Below the pieces are notes generated by a model that was not told the origin of the DNA, did not search any database, and saw only the letters and a list, made by a program, of their open reading frames with translations. 49,421 nucleotides of DNA, from NCBI GenBank assembly GCA_015152455.1, contig SUTY01000004.1, positions 1-49,421 on the forward strand, written 5' to 3'. Source of the DNA: Cyanobacteria bacterium SIG32 (GTDB lineage: Bacteria > Cyanobacteriota > Vampirovibrionia > Gastranaerophilales > Gastranaerophilaceae). This document shows positions 41,003-49,421 of this stretch, one piece after another; positions within the stretch are counted from its first letter, which is position 1, and every line of letters starts with the position of its first letter. Position numbers and translations under genes: made by a program.

Positions 41003-41036
41003 AAAAAAGACGATTTAAAAAAAATCGTCTTTTTTT
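41003..41036. terminator. bidirectional terminator rpsP / response regulator
   Basis: AAAAAAGACGATTT...AAATCGTCTTTTTT. Confidence 0.85.
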
Positions 41037-41041
41037 ATTGC

Positions 41042-41737
41042 TTAAATTGTCAATTTATATCCACCACCATAAATTGTTTCTATGTATTTTTTCCCATCTG
41101 AAACTTTGTCCAATTTAGTTCTCAAATGTCTAATATGAACACGAATTGTTTCGATATCATCATCAGGCGAATATCCCCAAATATCTTTTAAAAGCTGAGC
41201 AGATGACACCATATTCCCATGGTTTTGGAATAGTAAATTAAATATATCAAATTCAATTGGCGTTAATTTTGCGACTTTGTCATTAATTTTAACAGAATAA
41301 TTTTCTGGCAAGAGAGTAATTTCACCCAATGTCAAAAGCTCACGAGTAGAAGCCGATTCAGGAATTTGTTTAGAACGTTTTAAAAGCGCTCTGATACGAA
41401 CTTGCAATTCTTCCATTTCAAAAGGCTTTACTAAATAATCATCAACTCCGATATTAAAACCATTCACCTTGTCATTAAGCTGAGAAAGCGCCGTTAACAT
41501 AATAATCGGAATATCTTTTGTCAGATCATTTTTTCTTATTCTTTGCGCAACCGTAAACCCATCAACTTCAGGCATCATAACATCAAGCACAACAACTGAC
41601 GGCAATTCTTGTTTACACAACGCAAAACCTGTTGTTCCGTCATAAGCCTGAAACACCTTATACCCCATAAGTTCAAGGTTTACCTTTATAAGCTCATTTA
41701 TTGCAATATCATCATCAATAACTAAAATCTTATTCAT
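41042..41737 (-). CDS. OmpR/PhoB-family response regulator (RpaB-like)
   Basis: Receiver VIDDD..VVVLDVMMP..KPF plus winged-helix DIETIRVHIRHLRTKLD. Confidence 0.92.
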   Translation of the reverse strand: MNKILVIDDDIAINELIKVNLELMGYKVFQAYDGTTGFALCKQELPSVVVLDVMMPEVDGFTVAQRIRKNDLTKDIPIIMLTALSQLNDKVNGFNIGVDDYLVKPFEMEELQVRIRALLKRSKQIPESASTRELLTLGEITLLPENYSVKINDKVAKLTPIEFDIFNLLFQNHGNMVSSAQLLKDIWGYSPDDDIETIRVHIRHLRTKLDKVSDGKKYIETIYGGGYKLTI

Positions 41738-41962
41738 ACAAAAATTTTATAACAAAACCAAGAAAAAACTATTACAATGTTAATAATTGTAAACAAAAAT
41801 TATACACCTGAACAGTTCTCTATTTGTGCTTTTGGGCTATATTTTTTTTATCACAAAAAAATTATTTTCAGGAAAAAGTGTAAAAAATACAAATTTAGGG
41901 ATTTTTATTGTAATATGTAATTCGTAGTAGTAGTAAATATACATTTATAGGAGGCACATGAA

Positions 41963-42418
41963 TTGGCAATAACATCACCTTTTACAGCGTTCAATGAGAG
42001 CGGAATAGAAGAAATCCACTTAGGACAACACGTATTAGCAGAATTTTTTGAATGTGATCCAAACACATTAAACAGTTTAGATAAAGTAGAAAAATATATG
42101 GTGGATGCCGCCCTTGAATGTGGTGCAACTATTGTCCAAAAATGTTTCCATATGTTTAACCCATACGGCGTTTCAGGCGTTGTAATTATTTCAGAAAGCC
42201 ACTTGGCTATTCACACTTGGCCTGAATTAGGATATGCAGCAGTTGATTTGTTCACTTGTGGTGACAAATGTGATCCTAAAGTTTCATATGAATTTTTGAA
42301 AAAAATGTTCAATTCTAAAAAAGCAACATTTACAGAATTGAAAAGAGGTATAATTGATCGCGAAACAATGAAAGTAGCAGAAAAACCTTTCGCGATTATG
42401 CAACAATTAGAAAACTAA
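41963..42418 (+). CDS. speD: S-adenosylmethionine decarboxylase proenzyme (TTG start)
   Basis: GVSGVVIISESHLAIHTWPELGYAAVDLFTCG; AGGAGG 8 nt upstream of TTG. Confidence 0.93.
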   Translation: MAITSPFTAFNESGIEEIHLGQHVLAEFFECDPNTLNSLDKVEKYMVDAALECGATIVQKCFHMFNPYGVSGVVIISESHLAIHTWPELGYAAVDLFTCGDKCDPKVSYEFLKKMFNSKKATFTELKRGIIDRETMKVAEKPFAIMQQLEN

Positions 42419-42419
42419 A

Positions 42420-42440
42420 AAAGAGCCGAAAGGCTCTTTT
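42420..42440. terminator. bidirectional terminator speD / 272-aa gene
   Basis: AAAGAGCC-GAAA-GGCTCTTTTTTT. Confidence 0.85.
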
Positions 42441-42441
42441 T

Positions 42442-43260
42442 TTATGCAGCCCTATAATGAGCTTTAACTTTTGTTCCGTCACTTCTTGTATAAGCTCTAA
42501 CATATACAGTTCCACCTGTTGCTCGACTATCAAGTTCTAAATCGCCATTGGTAGGAATTCCTATTTTGCCCCACTGAGCCATAATTTCAGGTTCTGCTGC
42601 TGAATATTCTTTTGTTGTAAAACCACCTATATCTTCTCGTGTAAATATTCTATTGTCATTTGTTAATGGATTTTTATAACTTTTATATCTTGATTTAGTG
42701 TCTAAATTTTCATTCTTTTCTATTTGTCCATATAAGGTTACATTACCTTTTGAATCAATTGATTTTGTCGGTTTTCCCATTTCTATTTCAATTTTTGGTG
42801 GTGTAAATACTTCGTTTATTTTGCGTGGAATATTCAAATCATTATCCAATTTTTCAAGAAATATTTTTTGAGTTTCAGGCCAATTTTGTTTGACTTGCTT
42901 ACCCCAATCTCCTACATTTTTAATAGCGTTACCCATATTATGAACACCACTCCGCGTAGTATTGAACACATGTCTTACAATATTTTCCTTAACTTTATCT
43001 AATGGATTATCAAATAAATGTATGTTGTTTGGGATTTTAAACTCAGCCGCATCTATATCTGCTGACAACACTTGCCCAGTTGTCCATAATTTCGTTGTAT
43101 TCAATAATTCTTCTAAATCTTTATCATCAGACATTATCGAAATAGCATTAAGAATTGTATTGATACCTTCCATTGTTTGAATTTTCTTAACAGCTTCGTC
43201 TCTATTTTTTGCAGGTTGCGGAAATAAAAATTCACTAAATTTATTTCTTTTGTCATTCAT
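42442..43260 (-). CDS. phage-related hypothetical protein sharing IFTRE..IG motif; C-term YVRAYTRSDGTKVKAHYRAA
   Basis: 272-aa ORF; C-terminal similarity to 31960-32574 product by eye. Confidence 0.55.
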   Translation of the reverse strand: MNDKRNKFSEFLFPQPAKNRDEAVKKIQTMEGINTILNAISIMSDDKDLEELLNTTKLWTTGQVLSADIDAAEFKIPNNIHLFDNPLDKVKENIVRHVFNTTRSGVHNMGNAIKNVGDWGKQVKQNWPETQKIFLEKLDNDLNIPRKINEVFTPPKIEIEMGKPTKSIDSKGNVTLYGQIEKNENLDTKSRYKSYKNPLTNDNRIFTREDIGGFTTKEYSAAEPEIMAQWGKIGIPTNGDLELDSRATGGTVYVRAYTRSDGTKVKAHYRAA

Positions 43261-43275
43261 AATATATTAATTCTC

Positions 43276-43881
43276 CTATATTGATGCGTATTCTTGTATT
43301 TTTTTGTTGTAATTATATTCAAACCAAAGCAACATAGGTCTTAATATGAAAATTTCTTTTGCTGAATATCCTAAATGTAATCTTATACCTGAAGAAATCA
43401 TTTTTTGGTATGAAGATAATTGAGCCAATGTTTCTTCATATGATCTCATACAAGAAGAATTTCTTTCTGCACAGGCATTGTAAATTTTAAAATAATTTAC
43501 ATAATTATAAGCAACTTGTATTGAACTTAATTTATATAAATTTAACTGCTCTTGTTTACGTTTAGATTTAACCTGCGGTACTTCAATGCTTTCAATATGG
43601 TACATTAAGCCTTCACAAGCCATTATTCTTTCATTGAAAGCATCTGAATTCATTGCTATATCAGGATTTTTATATTCATCATGATACATCATTTTAAAAA
43701 CCTCATGATTATCTTTAAAACACAAATTTTCTTCATTTATCGGAGCCAAAAGTGTTCTGGTATATTGTTTAATTTTCTCATAATCTTCACCATTAACTTT
43801 TTGGTCAACAATTTGAATAACAAACAAAATCATCCATAATAAAAATATTACACCTAGTATTATCAACATTTTTTGTTTCAT
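43276..43881 (-). CDS. N-terminally anchored hypothetical protein
   Basis: MLIILGVIFLLWMILFVIQIV TM segment, then soluble domain. Confidence 0.6.
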   Translation of the reverse strand: MKQKMLIILGVIFLLWMILFVIQIVDQKVNGEDYEKIKQYTRTLLAPINEENLCFKDNHEVFKMMYHDEYKNPDIAMNSDAFNERIMACEGLMYHIESIEVPQVKSKRKQEQLNLYKLSSIQVAYNYVNYFKIYNACAERNSSCMRSYEETLAQLSSYQKMISSGIRLHLGYSAKEIFILRPMLLWFEYNYNKKIQEYASI

Positions 43882-43901
43882 ATCATTCTCCTTTTTTGCT
43901 T

Positions 43902-43931
43902 ATTATAGTATTATAAACTAACTTGTGTCAA
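43902..43931 (-). promoter_or_regulatory. second promoter of 201/272-aa operon
   Basis: Minus strand TTGACA-N18-TATAAT. Confidence 0.5.
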
Positions 43932-43975
43932 ATTTATTCATAATGTTTCCTCTTTTAAAATAATCGACTTCTTTA

Positions 43976-44004
43976 ATTATAAAATATTTGATACAAATTC
44001 TCAA
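43976..44004 (-). promoter_or_regulatory. sigma70-like promoter abutting 58-bp element copy B
   Basis: Minus strand TTGAGA-N17-TATAAT. Confidence 0.6.
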
Positions 44005-44059
44005 TTCCGTATTTATACCTACGTAAAAATACCTAAGTAATTTTACGGATGTTAAATAT
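44002..44059 (-). promoter_or_regulatory. 58-bp shared upstream element, copy B
   Basis: 52/58 identical to 36556-36613; TACCTACGTA-AAAA-TACCTAAGTA. Confidence 0.8.
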
Positions 44060-44141
44060 AAATTTTAATTTATGTAAAAAAAAATTCAACATGCCATGAC
44101 AAAAGCTATCGATTATTCTATTATCTACATGCGGAGGCAAA

Positions 44142-44615
44142 ATGCTGGAAAATATTTTAGACAAAAAATCTAACTTTGATTTAACATTAAAAAGCACATT
44201 TTCAAACGAATCTGACGTATTCACATCACGTTCATACGCAGCACTTTTGGCTCGCAACATAATTCCGTACTATCACAGAAAACTTGCTGATAACTATGTA
44301 ATTATTAAAAAGATTTATAAATTCCAAGCGGTTTTGAGCAGAATTTCAAACGTAGAAAAAGCTCTTTTAAACAAATATAATTTTAACACCTTGGAATTTA
44401 CCACAATGAAACAAATGTACGAAGAAATTGCACTTTTGCAAAAATGGGCAAATGACGACAAATTAAAAAATGTCGCTGAACAATTGTTGGAAATCAGAGT
44501 CAAAGAATTAAAATATCTTGATGCTAGTCGTTACGCATCAGTTTCAAACGAAATTTACAACGGCTATCAAGCACTTGAGCATTATTTGCAGGAAATCAGT
44601 CGATTCCCTGCATAG
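44142..44615 (+). CDS. helical hypothetical protein, 157 aa
   Basis: ORF with GGAGG RBS. Confidence 0.6.
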   Translation: MLENILDKKSNFDLTLKSTFSNESDVFTSRSYAALLARNIIPYYHRKLADNYVIIKKIYKFQAVLSRISNVEKALLNKYNFNTLEFTTMKQMYEEIALLQKWANDDKLKNVAEQLLEIRVKELKYLDASRYASVSNEIYNGYQALEHYLQEISRFPA

Positions 44616-44961
44616 TCTTAATGTATTGAGAACGCTTTTTAATAATATTAGTTTCAAAATTTTTAATGTCATTGCCTAATTGATTTGGAATTTGTTCCGC
44701 AAATTTATTTAGCTCATTTTTGATTTTTTGTAGTTTTTCCTCTAAAATCCAAAGTTCTTTTTCATACATACTTCGATTACACTCCTTTTCGTGGACAAAT
44801 CTGTACGTTGTACACATCTCTAATATGCTATCACAACGCCCCTTTAAATATGAAATATTCTCCGCAAGACTATGAATTTCAGCATAAATTAATTCTAATA
44901 ACAATTGCATGATACCCCCATTTGTGCCAATTGGCAGTCGACTATTGTCACATAATGGCAT
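44596..44961 (-). CDS. coiled-coil hypothetical protein (probable start 44910)
   Basis: 121-aa ORF, charged helices. Confidence 0.5.
   Translation of the reverse strand: MPLCDNSRLPIGTNGGIMQLLLELIYAEIHSLAENISYLKGRCDSILEMCTTYRFVHEKECNRSMYEKELWILEEKLQKIKNELNKFAEQIPNQLGNDIKNFETNIIKKRSQYIKTMQGID
44925..44936. promoter_or_regulatory. perfect palindrome TGCCAATTGGCA, candidate XRE operator
   Basis: 12-bp palindrome between divergent genes. Confidence 0.45.
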
Positions 44962-44973
44962 ATATTTTCAATT

Positions 44974-45192
44974 ATGTCAAGTTCTATTTTGAAAAAATTT
45001 GCTAACAAATTAATTGCCATAAGAAAAGACCGAAATCTTTCACAAGAGGATTTGGCTTTGTTATGCGATATAGATAGAACATATGTTGGTCGAATTGAAA
45101 CATTAAAAAGGAACCCTAGTCTAATTATTTTAAATAAAATAGCCGAAGGTTTGGGAATAAAATTGAGCGAATTACTTGATTTTAAAGATTAA
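44974..45192 (+). CDS. XRE-family HTH regulator
   Basis: NKLIAIRKDRNLSQEDLALLCDIDRTYVGRIETLKRNPSLIILNKIAEGL. Confidence 0.88.
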   Translation: MSSSILKKFANKLIAIRKDRNLSQEDLALLCDIDRTYVGRIETLKRNPSLIILNKIAEGLGIKLSELLDFKD

Positions 45193-46079
45193 TCAACTTG
45201 TTCATAACCGAAGTTTTTAAGTGAAGATTGCTTTTTGCGCCAGTCTTTTTCAACTTTTACGTTCAATTCAAGATAAACTTTCTTTTCTGTAATGGTTTCA
45301 AGCTCTTTACGTGCTTCAGTACCTATTTTTTTGAGCATGCTACCACCTTTACCAATCAAAATCCCTTTTTGACTTTTTGTTTCGCAATAAATTGAAGCGT
45401 AAATTTTATCAATATCTTCCTGTTCAAAATAATTATCAACTCTAACCGCTACAGAATGAGGAATTTCATCAGAAGTATTCAAAAGGATTTTTTCTCTAAT
45501 AATTTCTTCTGTTACATCACGCATAGTTTCTTCTGTAACAACATCATCAGGATACATTGGCAAACCTTCTGGAAGTTTTTTATAAATATTTTTGATAAAC
45601 GTGTCAATGTTTCGACCTGTCTTTGCAGAAATTCTAACAATCGGCAAATTTTCGTTGAAAAGCATTTTATAAGTCAAAAGATTTTCTTCAACTTTACCTA
45701 GATTCTTAACTTTATCGACTTTATTCATTACAATAATTATAGGAATATTTGTTTGCAAAAGATTTTGCGCAATCCACTCATCACCTTTTCCTGCAGGCTC
45801 AGAACCGTCAACAAGGAACAAAATTAAATCTGCATCAGGAATTGAAATTTTAGCTTCATCTAACAAAAATTCTCCTAATTTATTCAAAGGTTTATGGACA
45901 CCAGGGGTATCAACAAAAACAATTTGACCTTCTTCAGTTGTCAAAATTCCTTTTATGCGTTTTCTGGTTGTTTGCGCTTTGTCAGTTGCAATAACAATCT
46001 TTTGTCCGAGAATTTGGTTTAAAAGTGTTGATTTACCGACGTTTGGGCGTCCTATTATACTTACAAATCCGCTTTTCAT
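45189..46079 (-). CDS. era: GTPase Era
   Basis: GRPNVGKSTLLNQILGQKIVIATDKAQTTRKRIKGI; KH domain GKGGSMLKKIGTEARKELE. Confidence 0.97.
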   Translation of the reverse strand: MKSGFVSIIGRPNVGKSTLLNQILGQKIVIATDKAQTTRKRIKGILTTEEGQIVFVDTPGVHKPLNKLGEFLLDEAKISIPDADLILFLVDGSEPAGKGDEWIAQNLLQTNIPIIIVMNKVDKVKNLGKVEENLLTYKMLFNENLPIVRISAKTGRNIDTFIKNIYKKLPEGLPMYPDDVVTEETMRDVTEEIIREKILLNTSDEIPHSVAVRVDNYFEQEDIDKIYASIYCETKSQKGILIGKGGSMLKKIGTEARKELETITEKKVYLELNVKVEKDWRKKQSSLKNFGYEQVD

Positions 46080-46185
46080 AAAGAAATTATAACATAAAAG
46101 GTTTAAAATTTATTAACATATTGGCAATTTTTTTTCTTCTCGGTTATTATATAATATAAGGTGTAGTGTAATCAATGGGAATAGA

Positions 46186-48072
46186 ATGTTAAACAAGAAA
46201 AATCTACTAGCAGCTTTAGCCGTAATGTGTGTGACATTTACTTCTGTAAATGCTGCCGATCTTGTTCAAATGGACATCAACAAAACTACTGACAACGAAG
46301 TTGATGTTACTTTCCATACTACAGAAGTTTCCAGCACTCCAATGGTCACAAGAAAATCTGATAACAAATATGTTATTTTAATGCCTAACGTTGCAGGTCA
46401 AAACGCAGGCAAACCTGATTTGAGTGCAGTTAAAGATATTATTACAAATATAGACATCAAAAACGTTGATGACGGCATAGGTGGTTACACAAAAGTTACT
46501 TTCATAACTACAAAACCGTTAAACATAAAAACAAGTGTGAAAAAAGCTGCGCCAATAACGCAAGAAGAAAAAGCTGCAAAAGAAATTATTGCACAAGTTA
46601 AAACACATCCAGCACAAGTTACACCTAAGACTGAAGAAGTTAAAAAAGAAGTTGTTAAAACAACTGTCAAAGCAAGTGTTGCCCCTGCAACTCCAAAACC
46701 TAAACAGGTACCTGCAAAACCTATCAATTTAAAAAATTCACCAAACAAAATTGTTGATATTGCTCCTCCTAAATTGGATACAAAAGCAGGTGAAAAATTC
46801 ACAGAAATTTATGATGAAAAAATGGAGTTAATTGAAAAAGTTGCACCTGTAGTAGAAACCGTTGCAGAAGAAGAAAAATTTGACATAAATGAAGTTGACA
46901 AGATCGAAAAAATATCAAAATCTGCCGAAAAATCACCTAAAAAAGGGAAATCTGGCTGGACACTTGTGGTATTGCCACTTATAGGCTTATATTTATTGGC
47001 TAAAATGGCTAGAAATTCTGTTCAAAAATCAATTGCATTAAAGGCATCATTCAAAGAAAATCTTGCAGAACAACCGATTACACAAGGCACATATGAAGAT
47101 ATAATCAACGCAAGAGAGCTTAATTGGCAAGAAAGATACAAAAAATTTGTTGAAGAAACAAACGGTGAAGTAAAAAAACATAAATATTCATTCATTACAA
47201 CACCAGAATCTGAGTCAGATCCACTTACAGAAATCGATAAAAAACGTCTTGAATTGGAAAATACACTCAGCAAGATGCCTGCTATTTATGAACAACCAGA
47301 AATAGATATTTCTGATGCTCCAGTTAATGACGTTATTATTGACGAAGATTTTATTCAAGAAGATTTTAAAGAAATTAAATTAAAATCTTTTGCAAAATCG
47401 CCTTCACTACAAACATCCAACAGAAATAAAGTTAAAAAGGCTTTGCCAAGAACTCACAAAGTTACAGAAGGCAAATTCATAAAATTACAACAGACACCTC
47501 TTAATGCATCTTCTAGAAGATTTAGAAATGCGCCTTTGAGAGTTGCAGATTTAATCAATACAAGCAGTCAGTATTTACAAGAAGGAAATAGGAATTTTGA
47601 AATGATGGAAAAAGAACAAAATTACATTATGTCATCAATTGACGAGTATTTTGCATTATTAGACAAAGAGCAGTCAAGAAATATGTCTAATCCAAACAGA
47701 AATTTATCAAGTAAAGTTGCAGCGAGCTTAGCGCAGGTTAAACCATCAATGGGCATGTCAAGACCAACCCAACCAAAACATATTTCAAACCCTATAGCTT
47801 CACAAAAGGATAACAAAATGAATGGGCTTATTGTTAAAGCTGGACACGAAATTGATGGAAATAAAGGATTTTACGTTGTAAACCTTGACGGTGTATCAGC
47901 ATTGGTAGGTCGTATTGATGAAGAAATTTTTATCCTTAAAAAATTCAATTCAAACGTTGATAGCTTACAAGTAAGACACGACAACGAAAATGTTTATATG
48001 GTTAAAGCAGGTGGTTTCAAATCATTAGTTGACGTTAGTGAAACACAAATGGGCGTTTTGATTGAACTATAG
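46186..48072 (+). CDS. secreted/anchored hypothetical protein, AMIN-like N-terminal domain and central TM
   Basis: Signal peptide; GWTLVVLPLIGLYLLAKM TM; Lys/Pro-rich linker. Confidence 0.55.
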   Translation: MLNKKNLLAALAVMCVTFTSVNAADLVQMDINKTTDNEVDVTFHTTEVSSTPMVTRKSDNKYVILMPNVAGQNAGKPDLSAVKDIITNIDIKNVDDGIGGYTKVTFITTKPLNIKTSVKKAAPITQEEKAAKEIIAQVKTHPAQVTPKTEEVKKEVVKTTVKASVAPATPKPKQVPAKPINLKNSPNKIVDIAPPKLDTKAGEKFTEIYDEKMELIEKVAPVVETVAEEEKFDINEVDKIEKISKSAEKSPKKGKSGWTLVVLPLIGLYLLAKMARNSVQKSIALKASFKENLAEQPITQGTYEDIINARELNWQERYKKFVEETNGEVKKHKYSFITTPESESDPLTEIDKKRLELENTLSKMPAIYEQPEIDISDAPVNDVIIDEDFIQEDFKEIKLKSFAKSPSLQTSNRNKVKKALPRTHKVTEGKFIKLQQTPLNASSRRFRNAPLRVADLINTSSQYLQEGNRNFEMMEKEQNYIMSSIDEYFALLDKEQSRNMSNPNRNLSSKVAASLAQVKPSMGMSRPTQPKHISNPIASQKDNKMNGLIVKAGHEIDGNKGFYVVNLDGVSALVGRIDEEIFILKKFNSNVDSLQVRHDNENVYMVKAGGFKSLVDVSETQMGVLIEL

Positions 48073-48081
48073 AGAACATAA

Positions 48082-49233
48082 ATGATTAAAAAAATTTTAA
48101 TAACGCTTGTTGTCACAAGTATATTGGTACTTGGTGCAAATTTTATTACTAAACCTACAGACACAAGGGGGGTAATTCAATTTGCGAGTTGGGGTTCAAA
48201 ATCTGAAGTTGATATAATAAAGCCGATTTTAAAAGAATTTGAGCGAGAAAATCCGACAATAAAAATCGACTTTATGCATATACCACAGAATTATTTTCAA
48301 AAAATTCATTTGCTATTTGCTTCAAACACCGCACCTGACGTTATTTTCATAAACAATCATTATTTACCAATATATGCAAACGCAGGATTGCTGGAACCAT
48401 TGCAAGCTGATAATAATTTTTACGAAAAATCACTTGAGGCGCTTTCCTGGAGAAACACTCTTTATGCAGTACCGAGAGATATTTCCAATTTGGTAATTTT
48501 TTATAACAGAGATATTTTGCGAAAAAATGGAATTAATTCACCAAACGACAATTGGACAATGGAAGAATTCCTAAATATCGCACAAACAGTAACACACGAC
48601 GGCATATTTGGGATAAGTTTTGAAGAAGATGCCTTGTTTTATTTACCATATTTAATGAGCTTTGGAGGGGGAATTTTGTCTGATGATTTGTCAAGATTAA
48701 TAATTGACGAACAACCTAGCCAAAACGCAATTAAATTTTATGCTGACTTAAGAAAAAAATATCACGTAGCGCCGTTAAAATCTGAAAGTGCCAGTGCGAC
48801 AATGGCACAGATGTTTTTGCAACAGAAACTTGCAATGCACCTATCAGGTCGCTGGTTAGTTCCTAAATATAGAGAAGAAGCTGATTTTGATTGGGATGTT
48901 GCACCATTTCCAAAAGGAGAAAAAGGAAGTATTGTGCCACTTGATGCCTCAGGTTGGGCGATAGCCAAATCCTCAAAGAATAAGATTATGGCAAGAAAAC
49001 TTGTTGACTTTTTAGCTTCAAAAACAAATAGCCAAAAATTTGCCCAAAGCGGTTTGATCGTTCCTGCTCGAAAAGATGTTGCAGAAAGTATCTATTTTTT
49101 GGATAATCAAAAACCCAGAAACGCAAGAGTATTTTTAACAACAATAGAAACTTCAAAATCTACGCCTGTTTCTATTGATTATAAAGAAATTCTTGACAAT
49201 TTAAAAGGTAAATTTGAAAAGATTTTTAATTAG
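48082..49233 (+). CDS. ABC sugar transporter, family 1 solute-binding protein
   Basis: IQFASWGS...PILKEFERENPTIKIDFMHIP; GRWLVPKYREEADFDWDVAPFP. Confidence 0.9.
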   Translation: MIKKILITLVVTSILVLGANFITKPTDTRGVIQFASWGSKSEVDIIKPILKEFERENPTIKIDFMHIPQNYFQKIHLLFASNTAPDVIFINNHYLPIYANAGLLEPLQADNNFYEKSLEALSWRNTLYAVPRDISNLVIFYNRDILRKNGINSPNDNWTMEEFLNIAQTVTHDGIFGISFEEDALFYLPYLMSFGGGILSDDLSRLIIDEQPSQNAIKFYADLRKKYHVAPLKSESASATMAQMFLQQKLAMHLSGRWLVPKYREEADFDWDVAPFPKGEKGSIVPLDASGWAIAKSSKNKIMARKLVDFLASKTNSQKFAQSGLIVPARKDVAESIYFLDNQKPRNARVFLTTIETSKSTPVSIDYKEILDNLKGKFEKIFN

Positions 49234-49271
49234 TTATTGCCACATTTAAAAAAAAATGGTAGGATAAGAAG

Positions 49272-49302
49272 TGATCAAGGTTTTAGTGACCAAGTGATCA
49301 AG
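49272..49302. repeat. octamer array
   Basis: tgatcaag gttttag tgaccaag tgatcaag. Confidence 0.8.
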
Positions 49303-49349
49303 TAGTATATTTTAAGGTTGGAAGATCCAACAGAATAGGAGATCGTAGT

Positions 49350-49421
49350 ATGTTAAAAAATGAAGCTATGACTAGCTTTAAGACTTTAGGGGGGGTAGAA
49401 ACGCTCTCGTAGTCTGGGTTT
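49350..49421 (+). other. short RBS-ATG ORF running into poly-G repeat at contig end
   Basis: AGGAG upstream; MLKNEAMTSFKTLGGVETLS* with G7; repeat 49386-49421. Confidence 0.5.

Noticed and set aside
36556-44059. 58-bp copies as attL/attR of one integrated element
   Set aside because: The interval contains rpsP, speD, fliI and other host genes and no integrase; copies sit at promoters instead

Overview
A 49.4 kb AT-rich window that looks like one assembly contig, because it ends inside a repeat. Protein flavour suggests a gut Melainabacteria/Gastranaerophilales-type genome (sister to Cyanobacteria); this lineage call is inferred, no search was run. Housekeeping content: biotin operon (bioF 3' end, bioG, bioC), aroQ, rubrerythrin, AsmA/TamB-like giant, GH77 glucanotransferase, udp, Skp/OmpH, Omp85/BamA, rsmI, secA, ZIP transporter, type IV pilin-like protein, FliI/YscN ATPase, rpsP, OmpR-type regulator, speD, era and a sugar-binding protein. 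About 26.7-36.5 kb is a compact, intact-looking podovirus-type morphogenesis/packaging cluster (terL, portal, GNAT, terS, head-tail proteins, scaffold, P22-like coat, amidase, solo LuxR-HTH, zinc-ribbon protein) with no visible integrase, replication or tail-fibre genes. Main findings: (1) a 58-bp element containing two TACYTAMGTA near-palindromes lies directly upstream of matching sigma70-like promoters for both this cluster and a separate two-gene operon 7.4 kb away, and that second operon encodes a protein sharing a C-terminal IFTRE..IG motif with the phage scaffold-like protein. This suggests a split, co-regulated phage-derived system. (2) A repeated leader (octamer array, RBS-ATG-MLK, poly-G, GTAGAAACGCTCTCGTAGTCTGGGTTT) occurs upstream of the pilin and at the contig end, with G9 and G7 tracts; only G8 would open the downstream frame. 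(3) A PAS-histidine kinase homologue has lost its H-box histidine (Asn instead) and is translationally overlapped with an ABC ATPase. (4) A small-RNA-like transcription unit sits in the largest gap within the phage cluster.
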